Source: Viola odorata
Lineage: Eukaryota; Streptophyta; Magnoliopsida; Malpighiales; Violaceae
DNA length: 64,000 nucleotides
Direction of reading: 5' to 3'
Assembly (NCBI GenBank): GCA_963691705.1
Contig: OY829541.1
Coordinates: forward strand, 10,720,564 to 10,784,563
Position numbers and translations under genes: made by a program. Positions 43,812 to 56,275 of the stretch are shown piece by piece. The stretch's first letter is position 1; each line of letters starts with the position of its first letter. The notes under the pieces are model-generated. The model was not told where the DNA came from, made no database searches, and was given only the letters and a program-made list of their open reading frames with translations.

Positions 43812-46800
43812 TGTTGCTACCCGATTTTTGACTTTCTATCTCAACCTTTACGTTTTTGCCCACTTTTTAGCTTGTCTAGATCAAAATTCATGTCGATTCT
43901 GGTCCTAGGCTAGTTTGTTTAAATATTCTTGTCATTTCGTGCCTTTTTAATTTTTTCGTACTTTTAACTGTATTTTCACGAACTTCTATCGGTTTCGAGT
44001 AAGGTTCCCGGGACCGAGTGCAGAACGCCCTTTTTCGTTATTTGATAATTACGTGTTAATTTTCTATTTCATGACGCCTCGTTCAGTTTCGTTCAATTTT
44101 TGTCGTAAGGACATTTATTTTGCGCGCAAACGTTTTGTCATTTCTGAATAAGAAAATAAATACGTTAAATCAACTTTCGCATTTTGTCACTGTATATTAC
44201 TTTTCTCGCCTTATTTTTCTACACATAGTTGTACCCTCGACTCGGAGTTATTTTCACTTTCGTGTGCCCCCGCTCATACCAAAATATCCCGTTCGAGCGG
44301 GAATTAATTCAATTAATGCATGTTTTGTTTTCCTTCCTTCTGATTGGCTCTCCCAGACGTGGCAGACACGAATTAAGTTGATATGATTTTTAATGAACAG
44401 ACAGCAAGAAAGGAGCTTGGAGGACCACGTCCGGAGACTGCTTTCGTTTCGACCCACGGCACGACCGAAGCTCGTGCAGACGACCGACTCAACTCCTCAA
44501 CCTCACTTCTTGTCCTATAAATAGCAAGCTATTCACGTCCGTGCGGGGGACGGGTGGTCGCACCTATTCATCACCAACATCAAACCGAAAGCAGAAATGA
44601 GCATTGAAGGTAAGTTTCCAAGCTCTCTCTCTCTAACTTCTCTCTTGATAAATTTTCGTTTATGCATGTATGAACTGAATTGATGGCTTAAACTTATTTT
44701 AAATGTTTGATTGTCAAGTTATATGGTCTGTTCTTGCTCCAATTTAAACATCTACTGCTCGAGCTAATTAATTACGAATTATTGACATTAATGCATATTA
44801 TTTTGCCATGAGAAATTACCTACGGTTCATGGATGGTTTAGTCTAGTTCTTGATAGGTTTTGTTCGTATGATAGTCCTGTTATTTCCCTGAACGTTATAA
44901 GTCAGTTTTGTGTCGAATTGTTGCTTGTTGTTGTCCACGTTTGCTTCGGTTTTCCGAAGGAGCCGCGCACGTCGTTTCCTTCTGTTTTGGCTTGCGTTTT
45001 GCCTACTGTTTTGGGAGGGTTTTACTACTGATGTAGAGCGGGTAGTTTCTAGGCTGTCTAGGGAGGTTGTGTTGGTGTTGGTAAAGCTTGAGTCACCGGC
45101 CATGGTGGCCGGCGACGTGGTGAAGAAGAACAGCCAACATGGTTGTTCTTGCAAAGAAGAAGGAAGGTGACGGGCTTCAGCCCGTCCCTTCTTTGTTTTA
45201 ATTTCTGATGGGCTTGGCTTGGCCAAGCCCATATGTCCATTTTATTTAATTTGTTCCAATCTCAAGCTTTCGTATGGTTTCATCCATTTATTTTAATTAC
45301 TCGTATGTTTTTGACATGTTTAATTTGCTGAAATTAATTGCTACATGTGTGCTGTTTTATTTATTTTTATGCTATGTATGAGGTTATTTAATCTATACCA
45401 TGAATTTAAAATTACATGTTTTACATGATGTTTTATTTGCTATGTGTTTTGTCAATTTGAGGTAAAAATTGTGAAATGCCCACATGATATATTTATTTAT
45501 TTTCATGACTGTTTGTATGAAATAAATGGCGCATGTGCTTTTTATTATTTATTTTCGTACTAATCCTCTCACTTTGTAGGTTAAGTTTCGAACCTTCAAT
45601 CGAAAAGTACGTTTTTACCTTTCTTTCATTTAATTTAATTGATTTCCGTAAGAGATGTTTGCATGCATTGTGTCCCAAAAATTAGGAATCCAAGTGTGGG
45701 CCTAACCCGGCCCATTAGAACGGTAAGCATTATTTTCATGCATTCGTATGTGATAATCAACTGTCTACTACTTTTAATTGTACTTGTTGTAATAATTAAT
45801 TGCTGAACTTGTTGTAATAAGTTAATAACTCATTATCAACTTGTTTGCTTTTAGTTATCCACCTCAATCGTTGTAATAATTAGTGAGAGTTTTATTTAAT
45901 TATTTCACTTGGTGTAATAGTTTAATTATTCAGACCTCCAATTTGTAATAATTACATAAGTAGTTTTATTATGAATTGTGGTTTGTAATAATTACTTAAG
46001 TAGTTTTATTATGAATTGTGGGTTGTAATAATTAGATTAAGTAGTTAAAAATCGTGTATGTTTGTTATATCTATGTAATTATGTCAATTGTCATTTAACA
46101 TCGGTTTTGAAGAGATGGATCGATCGGGGATCGTCCAAAAGGTAAGATTACCTTAAAACATTTCCTTGTATGTTCACACCAAGGTCCAAAGCCTTAAATC
46201 TTATCGTATGCATGACCACTTACGAAGCAATAGAACCACCCAATTGTATGCATGACATATAGAATTGCTAACAAGTAAAATCAACCCACATGCTTACGTG
46301 TTTTTATCACTTGCGTTTAATTGCCATGGAATTAAATGCCTTTTCTGTTAAGTGATGTGCATGATGGCTCCAAAGGCCATATCAACTTACGTGCATTCAT
46401 TAAAAATGTACCTTGCTAGTTTTCAGCCATGATAGATCACGTAGTAACTAAGTCATGCATGGCCCAGTGAAAGGGGTGAGCGTCCGCTCTAGCATCGAGA
46501 CAAAATGGTAACCCCAATCCTTGAACCCAAACAGAAATAACACGTCCCAAATGCTAAGATGTAACGTCACCTTAGAGGGCCAAATTACATGTTTAAATAT
46601 CTTCAAAAACACCTCGCATAACCGGTAACCTTTTTAGGATGTGACTTGGGTGCCTAACACCTTCCCAAGTCCATAATACGACCTCGAACCATCGTTCTTT
46701 GGTTTAGACCATTGTGCCTTAGTTTGTTTTATTTTATGCCATCGATTAGGTTCCCTAAACCTTACAAAATTAGGGTGGCGACTTTATTTTGCATAGTGTT

Positions 46801-46878
46801 AAGACGAGTCCAACGCTTGTCTATCATTATGGCCCGTCCCGATCCTAAACTCGTTTTCAACGAAAAAGGGGTGCGACA
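43812..46878 (+). mobile_element. 3' LTR of element B (3067 bp)
   Basis: It is the partner of 33656-36723. Differences I see: G/A at about 44276, T/G at about 44299, G/A at about 44357, C/T and G/A at about 46522-46532, C/T at about 46784, and one fewer G near 46870. Five of six are C/T-type changes, mostly at CpG, as expected for methylated DNA. Confidence 0.92.
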
Positions 46879-48043
46879 GTTACCTAATCAGTTAGTAAAT
46901 TCAAGTGCAGGAGCCAAAAATGTATTTATCCTTACCAAAATTAATTTCATCCTCGTTTGCTCATCTCACCCTCTCCAATTTCATCGCCCTCATCCCACCC
47001 TCTCCAACGTCATTTGCGTATCAGTGGCCTCATCCACGAAGAAACCAGAGGCGTTCTCAAGATCTTTCTTGAGAACATCATCCGCGATGCCGTCACCTAC
47101 TCAGGGCAATCTCGCCGCAAAACTGTGACAGCAATGGCCGTCGTCTATGCACTCAAGAGGCAAGGTCGTACCCTCTACGACTTCAGTGGTTAAAATTTCT
47201 TCTAGATCTGTTGTGTTTTTCTGTTGCTTTAGTCTTTTTTACTAGTTAGAGGTAGATCTGGATCTGTAATTGAAATTTTGGGGCGTAAATGGTAGTAATG
47301 AAATTAATGTTTCAGCGGTCTAGTTTTGATGTCGATTTTGCTTCTTGATTGTTGATTAGAATCCTTAAACTTGTATGGTTCACTAGATCTGGGTGGAATT
47401 CATGGGCTTTCTTCATTGGTGGACACGCAGACAACCTGTTCGACGTTTTGTTTGTCAAAGAAAAATCCCAGAAAAAAATTGTGTTCTTTCTTCTAGCTGT
47501 AGTCTCTTTGTGTGAATCCGTGTAGTGTTGTGGATCTAGATCTGAGGCTATGCTTACGGCATGTATTAAAATAAAATTAGTGTTTATCCAATCAAGCTAG
47601 TTTGCGTGATTAATATATGGAGTTTTAGTTTTATTTTACAAAACTTACTTGGATTTTGAAATAATTATAAGGTGCGCCCATTTCATTTTATGAGAGTTTT
47701 ATCCGATGTTAATTTACACAGTAGTTTAATTCTACAAGAATTAAACAATCACATCTTTTACTTCAATTCTAAACGGATCAAACCATCACATAATCTTGAT
47801 GAACTCTTCTTTTTATTTTGTCCACCACCAAGTATGTTACGCTTGTGCAAAGTCAGAGCAACAACAGGAATGGCGTTGGAGAGGGTGAGATGAGGGCGAT
47901 GAAATTGGAGAGGGTGAGATGAGCAAATGACGGATGGAATTAATTTCCATCCAATAATTCATATCATATTTTAAAAAATTAATTTCCATGTCATACGGCA
48001 TATCAGCAAAGTATTAGGTAACTTTTTACCAACCAAACAGAGC
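46879..48043. mobile_element. Harbinger-like TIR element carrying a histone H4 fragment, left end lost
   Basis: The right end reads (other strand) GCTCTGTTTGGTTGGTAAAA then AGTTACCTAAT, and TTA follows, a typical PIF/Harbinger end. The left side begins at GTTACCTAAT directly against the LTR of element B, so about 21 bp of the left terminus is missing. Subterminal inverted repeats are clear: TTTGCTCATCTCACCCTCTC (about 46958) faces its complement (about 47933-47914). No transposase is seen. Confidence 0.7.
47017..47193 (+). pseudogene. Histone H4, C-terminal 58 residues
   Basis: The open frame [18 protein letters not shown] to [13 protein letters not shown] and TAA aligns without gaps to H4 residues 45-102. 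H4 is almost invariant in plants, yet here I see Tyr to His in the GLIYEE motif, TEHAR changed to SGQSR, Asp to Ala in AMDVVY, and Gly to Asp and Gly to Ser in the last four residues. The N-terminal half is absent and the upstream DNA is the element's terminal repeat. This is a captured, drifting fragment. Confidence 0.9.
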
Positions 48044-48220
48044 TTAGGGTATTTTAGGTAGTAATGGTTAATTTTGACCGAATAAACAAATGTAGTGGTT
48101 TATTTGACTCACTTACAAATGTAGTGGCCTATCCTGATTCGAAATACAAATGCAATGGTGAATTCTACCATTTTTCCTTAGAAAAAATTACTACATTTAT
48201 ATCTCAATCAAATAAATCAT

Positions 48221-48490
48221 TGTATTTATCAATTCGGTTAACATTAACTACTACTATTTAAAAATAGTAATACCTTATTTGGCACCTTTGTAAAAGAAGA
48301 AAGAGACTTGGATTTTTTCAGTAGAAAAAAAAAACTCAATTACAAATGGTGGTTTTTTTAGGTTATTCGGCTCATCCATATAAGAATTAAGCTCGAATAA
48401 TGCAGGCTTATTGGGGAAAAAATCATGAAAGTTTTTATTATATAAATATAAGGTATTATTATTTTTAGATAGTAGAAGTTTATTTTGATC
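48221..48490. repeat. Imperfect inverted repeat (fold-back)
   Basis: TACTATTTAAAAATAGTAAT then ACCTTAT (about 48250-48275) faces ATAAGGTATTATTATTTTTA (about 48448) across about 170 bp. It could be a degenerate MITE. No clear TSD was found. Confidence 0.4.
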
Positions 48491-48775
48491 AAGTGCATCA
48501 ATATAGCAACTTATTTGATTTAATTATAACTATAACTTATTATGATGTAGAAATTTAATTGATTCAAACACATAAATGTAAAAGAATCAAAGCCAATTAG
48601 GAATTTAATTGAAGAGAGAAAATTATTTGACCCAAAAAAAAAAAATTAGTGGAAGCCCATGCGTCTAGAAAAAGCTGGTGACTCCTGCTACCACTAACAA
48701 CTTACCAGTTACTAGGCCCAGTTCAATTGTCAAAACTAAATTATATATATAAAAAAGTTGAGGATCATATCAACA

Positions 48776-48860
48776 GGGGTGGTGGCGCAGTTGGCTAGCG
48801 CGTAGGTCTCATAGCTTCTGAGTGATCCTGAGGTCGAGAGTTCGAGCCTCTCTCACCCCA
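48776..48860 (+). tRNA. Elongator tRNA-Met (CAT) with an 11-nt intron
   Basis: GGGGTGG pairs with TCACCCC in the acceptor stem, with discriminator A at 48860. The D arm (GCGCAGTTGGCTAGCGC), the anticodon loop CTCATA and the T arm GAGAG-TTCGAGC-CTCTC are all complete. The intron GCTTCTGAGTG follows position 37, which is characteristic of plant elongator tRNA-Met. It decodes internal AUG codons. A T-run (TTTT) follows at 48861 as a Pol III terminator. The gene looks intact. Confidence 0.96.
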
Positions 48861-51800
48861 TTTTAAAGTTTTCCTTCATTTTATTGCAATCTGATCCTTA
48901 TGATTGCAAAGACATTACAATCTGATCCTTATAACTGTAAGACTCACTCAATTTACCATCCAAACACTTCTCTTTATTTTTTGGGTATGGCCGATGGGGA
49001 GTAGTGCATTGAGCAGCATTTTTCTCTCTCTTTCTCCACAGTCCACATTGAACTTCCCAGATAATTAATGTATATTTCAGTTTCATGATGTGTTTGTTAT
49101 TTTAGGATAAATCCACAATTACTTTCCTCCATATGTCAATTACTATGGAGGATGGTATGCCATTTGTGACCATGATCGATCTGACCCAATATGGAGAGGG
49201 CTTCATTTTAATTCTGGCTTTCCAATTGATCATTTAATTCCATTTTCGGACTGGGAAATCATCTAGCAAAAATGAATTTAATTACTGGAAAATTAGAAAA
49301 AAGAGTAGATATTTAACTAGAAAAATTGGCAAATCGATTTCCATTTCCTAAGAGAGTAAGTTGGCAACACTACTTACTTCCGAATAACGTTATCTAATTT
49401 TACTAATTTAATATACCGAATATCAAACAAAGTTTATTGAAATACTAGAAAATCCTAAATGGAAGTGATTTGGGCCTTATAAAACAATGATCATTATTGT
49501 ATCATCATTGTGTTCATTTTGGTTTCTGGCATGGCGTCTACGGACGTCATGGGTAGGATTATTGAATTGAAGAAGGTGATGTAGAGAGTTCACATGCGTA
49601 GTAGTACTCCGAAAATGATTAATGATGTTACATGAGATGGAGGAATGGTATCGACATGGGACACTTGGCATTAATCTCAGCTAACAAATAACCATGGCCA
49701 TAATCCACAAACAAATGGTGTGCCGTATAACCTATAACGTTGGTTGAATTATATTATTGGTTCATCTATTGTAATTTTGATATTATTTTAAGTCTCTTTT
49801 ATTGATTGTTGAGATAATTCATTTATTTTCTCTGTATTTTACCAATTAGATAGTAACACATCAGCAAAATAGACTTAAAATATCAATAAAATTATCATAG
49901 AAAGCCTAAATGCCTGGAAAACGAAAATAAAAGATAAAATATGTCGAATTGGGCAATTTAACCTATAACTGTATAAGTAAGTCACATTTAAACACCGCAC
50001 ATGGCTCCTAAGTTGCATGTCGACCCAGCCCACTTGGCTGAATGAAGGAGTGGGCCTTGCTACCCCCCTTGCGAACAAACATTGACATCCAAACTTTTCA
50101 TTAATTTCATACGTAGAACGTGAAAAATTGTGATCCTTCTCCACTTCATTCACACTTTAATTTCTTTTTTATATGATTTAAATCCGAGCTTCCGCTAATT
50201 CGGTATCATCAACAAAGAATCAATGAGTTATATACTTATTAATAATTTCATAAATTCTTATCATTTTTTAGCATATTACTATTAGAATGTACGAACCAAA
50301 ATCTTAAATCAAAAAATACTATAAATAAAATCTAAATATAAGACTTGATTTATTAATTAATAGAATAAGGCCTTAAAAATTTGAGCCCGGACAATATCAT
50401 TAGGAGAATTTTAGTATCCGAACGTGTTTGAATGAGAATTAATTTTTTATCAAAAGGGTTGAAAGAAGGTGCAGAGAAACCGAATATTCGGAAAGAATAA
50501 TAGTGGCCACCATTTTCATCTTCATGTGGAATGGATTCCATTACTGTCAAATCGAAAATGGGTTCTTTCTTTTTTCTTCAATCTTGTGTCATGAATTGAT
50601 AGAGACCGAGTAAGGTTGTGTTTGGGCCCTTCATCGCATAATGGAAGTGATCAACTTAACTTGTTAATTGCGGTGTTGATTCGATTCGAAGCTTGATCAA
50701 GTTTTGTGCAATTGGTTTGAATTGGCTTTTGTATTATCTTGAACTCAAAAATAAAATTTAAATTTAAAAAAAAATCGGTATTATTAGGTTTATCTACTAT
50801 AAGCGATGGAAAAGCATGGTGACAAATGAATGAACTTATGAAAGTGAATTCGCGGGCAAACATGAGGTGATTTGATCATGAGACTTGATTTGCTCACATG
50901 CTCGCATGGTGTGGAGCAAACCCAATTTGGTTAGGGTAATTAAAACAAACATGTACTTCATTCGTTATTTAGTGAAGATAAAATAATAACTGTATTTCAA
51001 ATTCGAATTTTACTTCCATCTATTAAAAAAAATCAACTATACGAAAACTCTACGTTATTTTCACCACAAGCTTCCTTCATAGCTCAAACATCTTGTTTGA
51101 TTATTGTTAATGACTTTGACAAAGCTTTATGTGCTCTCAGAGCTAATGTTAGTTTGACGTAATTGCTTATATGTAATTAGTTGAAACTCATTAGTATGGC
51201 TGTCATTACTAGGGCTCTTTCAAAAAGTCTTGTAAATGTAAAAAAAAAATGAATCGAGTTAATGATCTTAGGTAAGATTTCTTGGGAGGAAAACCAAGAT
51301 TTAATATTATTTTTTTAAATGAATCGAGTAAATGACCTATTAGTGTTCAAGATATTTTGATAGAGGCAAAGAGAGGAACAAGTAAGATCATTCATGCAAT
51401 TTAGAGTTAAAGTCAAATTTGAGGAGAGTAATATCCACTTGCTTGTTAATTTAATGTAAACTTACATTTTGATCTTGCTTATTGACTGGTTTTATATGAA
51501 TACGAAATGTATGGTTAAGAATTAATTTTTGAAGTTACCTTAGAATCATAACGTCGGCGTAAGAATGTGGACTTTTTATAGGTATGCCATGATGCAAACG
51601 ATACACAACTTCATCAGTGTCAATCCTTATCTTTTACCTTGAATTTACGAGGTAAAAAGTTCAAAATTTAGAGGTTTAATCGGGATCGAATAGAGTTCAA
51701 CCTAATTAATAATATTATATCTATTTAAACAATTTTTCTAAAATAAATGTATTTTTCTTTTTAATTTAGTAAAAAATTATTAGTTTAAAACATAAAAGTA

Positions 51801-52513
51801 ATTTGATATTTTATAAATATAGTGACCCAATTTGTAGGGGAGGGGGTGGGATAGAAGAGTATTATATATTTCTTTAATTTTGTATTTTTTAATATAAAAA
51901 ACAACACATGTTGAATATTTAACAACCAATCTTAAAAAATTATAAAAGTTAATAAAATATATTTTAAAAGTTTTGATTTATTTTTCTTTAATATTAAAAA
52001 GTTAATTTAGACTTTAGATCGTTCTGAAAGTCATTTTGAATGCAAAATATAGAATTTTTTGAAAGATAAAAATAGATTAATTGAAAAATAAAGAGTTTAG
52101 ATTGTAGTTCAACTGGTTAGTGCATGTCGTTTTTATGATATAAGTTATGAGTTTGATCTCTGATATTTTAATAATAGTTAATAATATAACTAATTATTTT
52201 ATATAAAAAATTTAAGGAGTTTAATCAGAATTATATTAAAAACTCTTGAGAAATTTGGGAGAGGGGAAAGATAAATGTAGGTTTTTTTTATAAATAAAAT
52301 AGGATTTTATTAAAAAATTAAAATATGAACGACTTTGATAATTAAGTCAAGTTTGACTATTTAGGTTAATTCTTTTTTTTGAAAACTATTTAGGTTAAAT
52401 TTTGAGAAACTATTTTAATCGTTTAGGCTAAATTTATTTATTTATTTACCATTCACTGTGAAAGCTTGATTCACCACTTAAGTTTGAATTTGACCATCAT
52501 GGCTTATCTTATA
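48861..52513. other. Gene-poor AT-rich DNA
   Basis: It contains only short ORFs (60-92 codons, both strands) with no recognisable domains. A TTTT terminator for the tRNA is at the left edge. I see no confident gene. Confidence 0.5.
52098..52170 (+). repeat. Possible tRNA-derived SINE head
   Basis: GTAGTTCAACTGGTTAGTGC resembles a Pol III A box, and GAGTTTGATCTC about 40 bp later a weak B box, followed by AT-rich DNA. The match is degenerate, so this is a weak call. Confidence 0.3.
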
Positions 52514-52773
52514 CTCCCCCATCATCTAATAATTGTCGACAAAGAAATAGTAGTAAAATTTAAAACAATGATATTTTATTTTATTTTATTTCATATTGTT
52601 TCATTTTTTTCCTAATTTCCACTCAAATTATCAAATTATCATCAAATTAGGTTGGTGCAGAAGGGTTAATTTGTCATTTTCACAAAATATATGTTTCGGA
52701 AAAAATAAAATGATAAGAGAAGATGGACCAGAAAATCCGTAGGATAGCGACGATTATTAGAAGACGGGGGGAG
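52514..52773. mobile_element. Stowaway MITE, 260 bp
   Basis: The left end CTCCCCCATCATCTAATAAT and the right end (other strand) CTCCCCCCGTCTTCTAATAA are flanked by TA. The interior (TTTCCACTCAAATTA) matches the opposite strand of the MITE at 14328-14589. Confidence 0.85.
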
Positions 52774-54295
52774 TAATTTTGAGTTATAATTGTTTATTCA
52801 ATATGCAAAAATTAAATATAACTTTTTAAACTATTATAATAAGAAAATTAGACTTCTGTTTTTTAGAAATAGAAAATTTAGACTTAAACCTGGCATAAAG
52901 GTTTTTGCATCACTGTTATAAATGTAAATTAGAAAGTACTGGTCCAAAAATTGATATGGTAACGGTACTTGTGTCTGCGCTATTCCAAAAGTTAACAGGA
53001 GTACTTGTGTGATTATAAATATAAATTCTGGAAATTCACATTACCAAATTATAGCCTTGAAAAGAAAAAAGAAAAAAGACCAGCTAAGCAGTTTGTCTCA
53101 TCCCGATCTGATCCCACAATATCCTAAGAAAATAAAATTAAATGAATTTTTCAAAAAATATTTATTCTCGTGAAGATTATAAAAAAAGAAAAACACTTCA
53201 ATTCCCAATTCCGCGTTATTCCGTTTTTTCCGACTTTCCCTCCCCATCCCCTCCACCACCCATCGCCGTCGTTGCCACACCACACTAGACCACCACCATT
53301 ACAATACAACACTCCCTCACTATTTTATTAAATTTATTAAACATCATTTTGGATGTTGAAAATTGATACAAATCATTTTCTAATGTAAATTTGGAAGGAA
53401 TTTATCATTCTACCCTTAATGTAAATTGTATGAATATAGTGATTTCTCATAAATAATGGACAAACAAAAGATAGAAAAATAAAAGAAAAAAACTTTATTT
53501 TCTCTAAAACCAATAATTACCTTAAAAAACATACCAACACTTAAAGCCACATTTAATAAAATCCGACCAATAACTTGGACACCCCCCTAAACCAATAAAT
53601 ATTTAGTGTTTAAACAATGGAGAGGCTTTATCTCCTGCGGCGCGGGTGCACGAAATGCCGGGTCCAGCCACCAGATCAGCCCACCGACAGAGTAACGCGG
53701 CTATGGTGGAGCCCACTCGGAGAAAAAATATTAGCAAATCGATGATTATAATTATGGGTAGTAAAGGTTAGAGATTTGTCGCAGTCTCTCTCCTTCTTCG
53801 TCGACTTCCATGTGCTGCCAAGTGGTCCTTCTTCCCCAAAATTAATTAATTAAGTAAAATAAATAAATATAAATACAGTAAGTATGAACACTGGACTATA
53901 CGCGGTAGCCTGTAGTAGCCAATTCCTCGGATCCAAATTACAATGCAATCCCATGAAATAATATTTTTTTATATTTTCGTCCTCGCTTTTTTTATTTATA
54001 TTATTATATACTACTTTTTTTGTTTAACCAACTTTGATTTCTTTTTATCAATCCAACACAGATTACGTTTCCTAACAGCCTGGACGTTCCGTTGACTATT
54101 CACATTCCTTCTGTCTGTTTTTTTTCCAATCACTTTGTTAAGGTTTGATTTCCTTTTCATTTTAGAAAAAACCGTACAATATGGCTAAAAAAATTATAAT
54201 TTTTTTTTCGTTATAAAATGACTCATGATTTATGTTACAAAAACGATATATACTATTCAGTTAAATTATATTTTTGTGTATGACGTTGGGTAATA

Positions 54296-54531
54296 CTCCC
54301 TCCGTTTTCGAATAATTGACACTTTACTATTTATGCACGCGTTTTGAGAAGGTCGAATGGCTCACTATTTGACCCCAAAAAAATCCGTACTTTTTTTCTA
54401 ACATACGTTAATCCTTAACGTACGTCCGAGAAAAAATACGGAACTTTTTGGGTCAAATAGTGAGCCATTCAGCCTCCTCAAAACGCATACATAAATAATA
54501 GTAAATGACAATTATTTAAAAACGGAGGGAG
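54296..54531. mobile_element. Stowaway MITE, 236 bp, with a long inner inverted repeat
   Basis: Ends CTCCCTCCGTTTTCGAATAA and (other strand) CTCCCTCCGTTTTTAAATAA lie within TA. The inverted repeat extends inward (GGCTCACTATTTGACCC faces GGGTCAAATAGTGAGCC), so the transcript would form a long hairpin. Confidence 0.88.
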
Positions 54532-55002
54532 TATTTTGTAAGTGGTTTGATGAGTTTACATTTTATGAATATGCCACATAATGTAAACTTATTTAGCTGC
54601 TCGTAAAAGCCACACGTATGGTGACAACCAATATTTTAAGTTTGGAATATAATAAAAGACTGGAACTTAGAACCTAGTAATATGAAATTAATTGGTTCTA
54701 GAAGTTGCGATTCCAAGAATGTAATGAACAACGCTCTAGCTGTGTACTTTATTTCCCTTTACAAAAGAATATAATAGAGGTATTTAAGTACCCAAATTAA
54801 TTGGGTTGCTTATTAGAGCAGAGAATTTAATCAAGATATTCTCCCTTTATTCTTTATTAATGAACATTTTTGCTCAAAAATTGAATTTTTTATTAATTGA
54901 TATATTTTGGATTTCCGTATAAAAAGTTATTTTTGTCTGCTGTTCTTACTGTTACCTTATTGTTGCTTTATTTAATTTTTTATTAATTCTTCTTAAATTA
55001 TA

Positions 55003-55262
55003 CTCCCTCCGGTCTCCAAAATATGTCGTTTTAGCATTTACTTTTATTGTTTCGGAACGTATTTTAAGACGACAGGAACAGTCACTATTTGAGACAATTT
55101 TGTCCTAAATTTTTTCTCGGAAGTACGTTAAAGATTAACGTACGTTCAAAAAAAAGTACATAATTTTTTGGGGTCAAATAGTGCCTCATCCAGCCTCTTC
55201 GATATGCATTCCCTACTGAATATTGAGATGCGAGGAAGACATTTATTGGAGAGCAGAGGGAG
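55003..55262. mobile_element. Stowaway-like MITE, 260 bp
   Basis: It begins CTCCCTCCGGTCTCCAAAAT and ends with GGAGAGCAGAGGGAG, with TA on both sides. It shares with the MITE at 54296 the inner block around TACGTTAAAGATTAACGTAC. Confidence 0.8.
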
Positions 55263-55264
55263 TA

Positions 55265-56275
55265 TGATTTTTATATATATATATAATAATAGAGGTAGTC
55301 AAAATTAAACCAAAAATGCTAGTAATAATTAGTATTGTATTCAAAATGGTATGTCTTCTCGCCATTTGGAATTGATCCTTTTGTGGAATTGAGGATTTGT
55401 ATTGTAGGGAAGAGGAGCTAGCACAAATCATGGGATGATTAAGTTGAGTGATTAGTGTCGAAAAAACAGTCTTAGTTTGTGAATCTTGTGATTGCTTTTT
55501 AACTCTAAAAAGCCCACGTCATTGCAAATTATTATAATAATATTTGATTTGCTAGGTTAAATAGTAAAATTTACCCTTATTTTATGTTTTAGGACAGTTT
55601 AAAAAATACATTTAACAAATTACGACAAATTAAATAATATCTCCTTATTTATTTAATTTTTTCAGTCTTAATCACATATTAAATCACTAAATTATACATA
55701 AATTAATTATATTCATATCAGGTCTCACGGTTCAAAAAGGGTATTTCCTTATCGTCTCGTGATTAAGGAATAAAAACTACTATCATTGTGAATATAATAA
55801 CAATCTTAAATTGGTGAATGCTTAGTTGAGTTTAGGGTCGGCGAATGGCAAATGAGGAGTATTTAATTAAAAGTACTACCATAATAATAAATGCCTACTA
55901 ATTAATGGAGACAGAGTGATTAAATATTAAGAATAAATGTTTAGATACAACAAATTATAATAATAATAGTTATATACTACTAATTTATATACTGCTAGTA
56001 GCAGCAGCAGTAGTAGTAGCCAATCAAAGCATGGGTGCAAGTGCTGCTGGAGGTGTTTGTGTTAATGTGAGAAAGAAAAACAAATTGAGTATAAATAAAT
56101 AAATGAAAAAAACTATTATCAATGAATTAATAGAGCAGTAATACTTTTTGCGATACAAATAAAGGTTAGGTATCGAATTCGAAACCTAACATATAATTCT
56201 AGAAAGATAATGATATATTTGATATATGTATTGTATTAATTTACTACGCGTACTTGTTAGTTTATTAATTTGGTA
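55265..56275. other. AT-rich intergenic DNA
   Basis: There is a small AT dinucleotide run at about 55275 and a GCAGCAGCAGTAGTAGTAG triplet run near 55999. A minus-strand ORF of 62 codons (55243-55431) partly overlaps a MITE and is unlikely to be a gene. Confidence 0.4.

Larger units (their letters stand above)
33656..46878 (+). mobile_element. Element B: complete, very young, non-coding LTR retrotransposon (LARD-like), 13.2 kb
   Basis: The two LTRs (33656-36723 and 43812-46878) have TGTTGC...GCGACA ends. A primer site follows the 5' LTR and a purine tract precedes the 3' LTR. The ~7.1-kb interior has no gag, protease, integrase or reverse transcriptase. Instead it carries at least five unrelated minisatellites and short duplications. 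I count about six substitutions and one indel between the LTRs. The interior retains GCGCTTCGTGGGAGGCAACC (about 38255), a phrase I associate with the 3' region of plant Ty3/Gypsy Athila/Tat/Ogre elements, so it is probably mobilised by an autonomous Gypsy relative. Element A at the left edge is an older relative. Confidence 0.9.

Noticed and set aside
42036..43908. ORFs of 60-122 codons rich in SHHSTTQW or similar
   Set aside because: They are translations of the 25-bp and 55-bp minisatellites and of the LTR boundary.
51640..51720. Second tRNA-like or SINE-like stretch
   Set aside because: No A box at the right spacing; only a weak GGATCGAAT resemblance.
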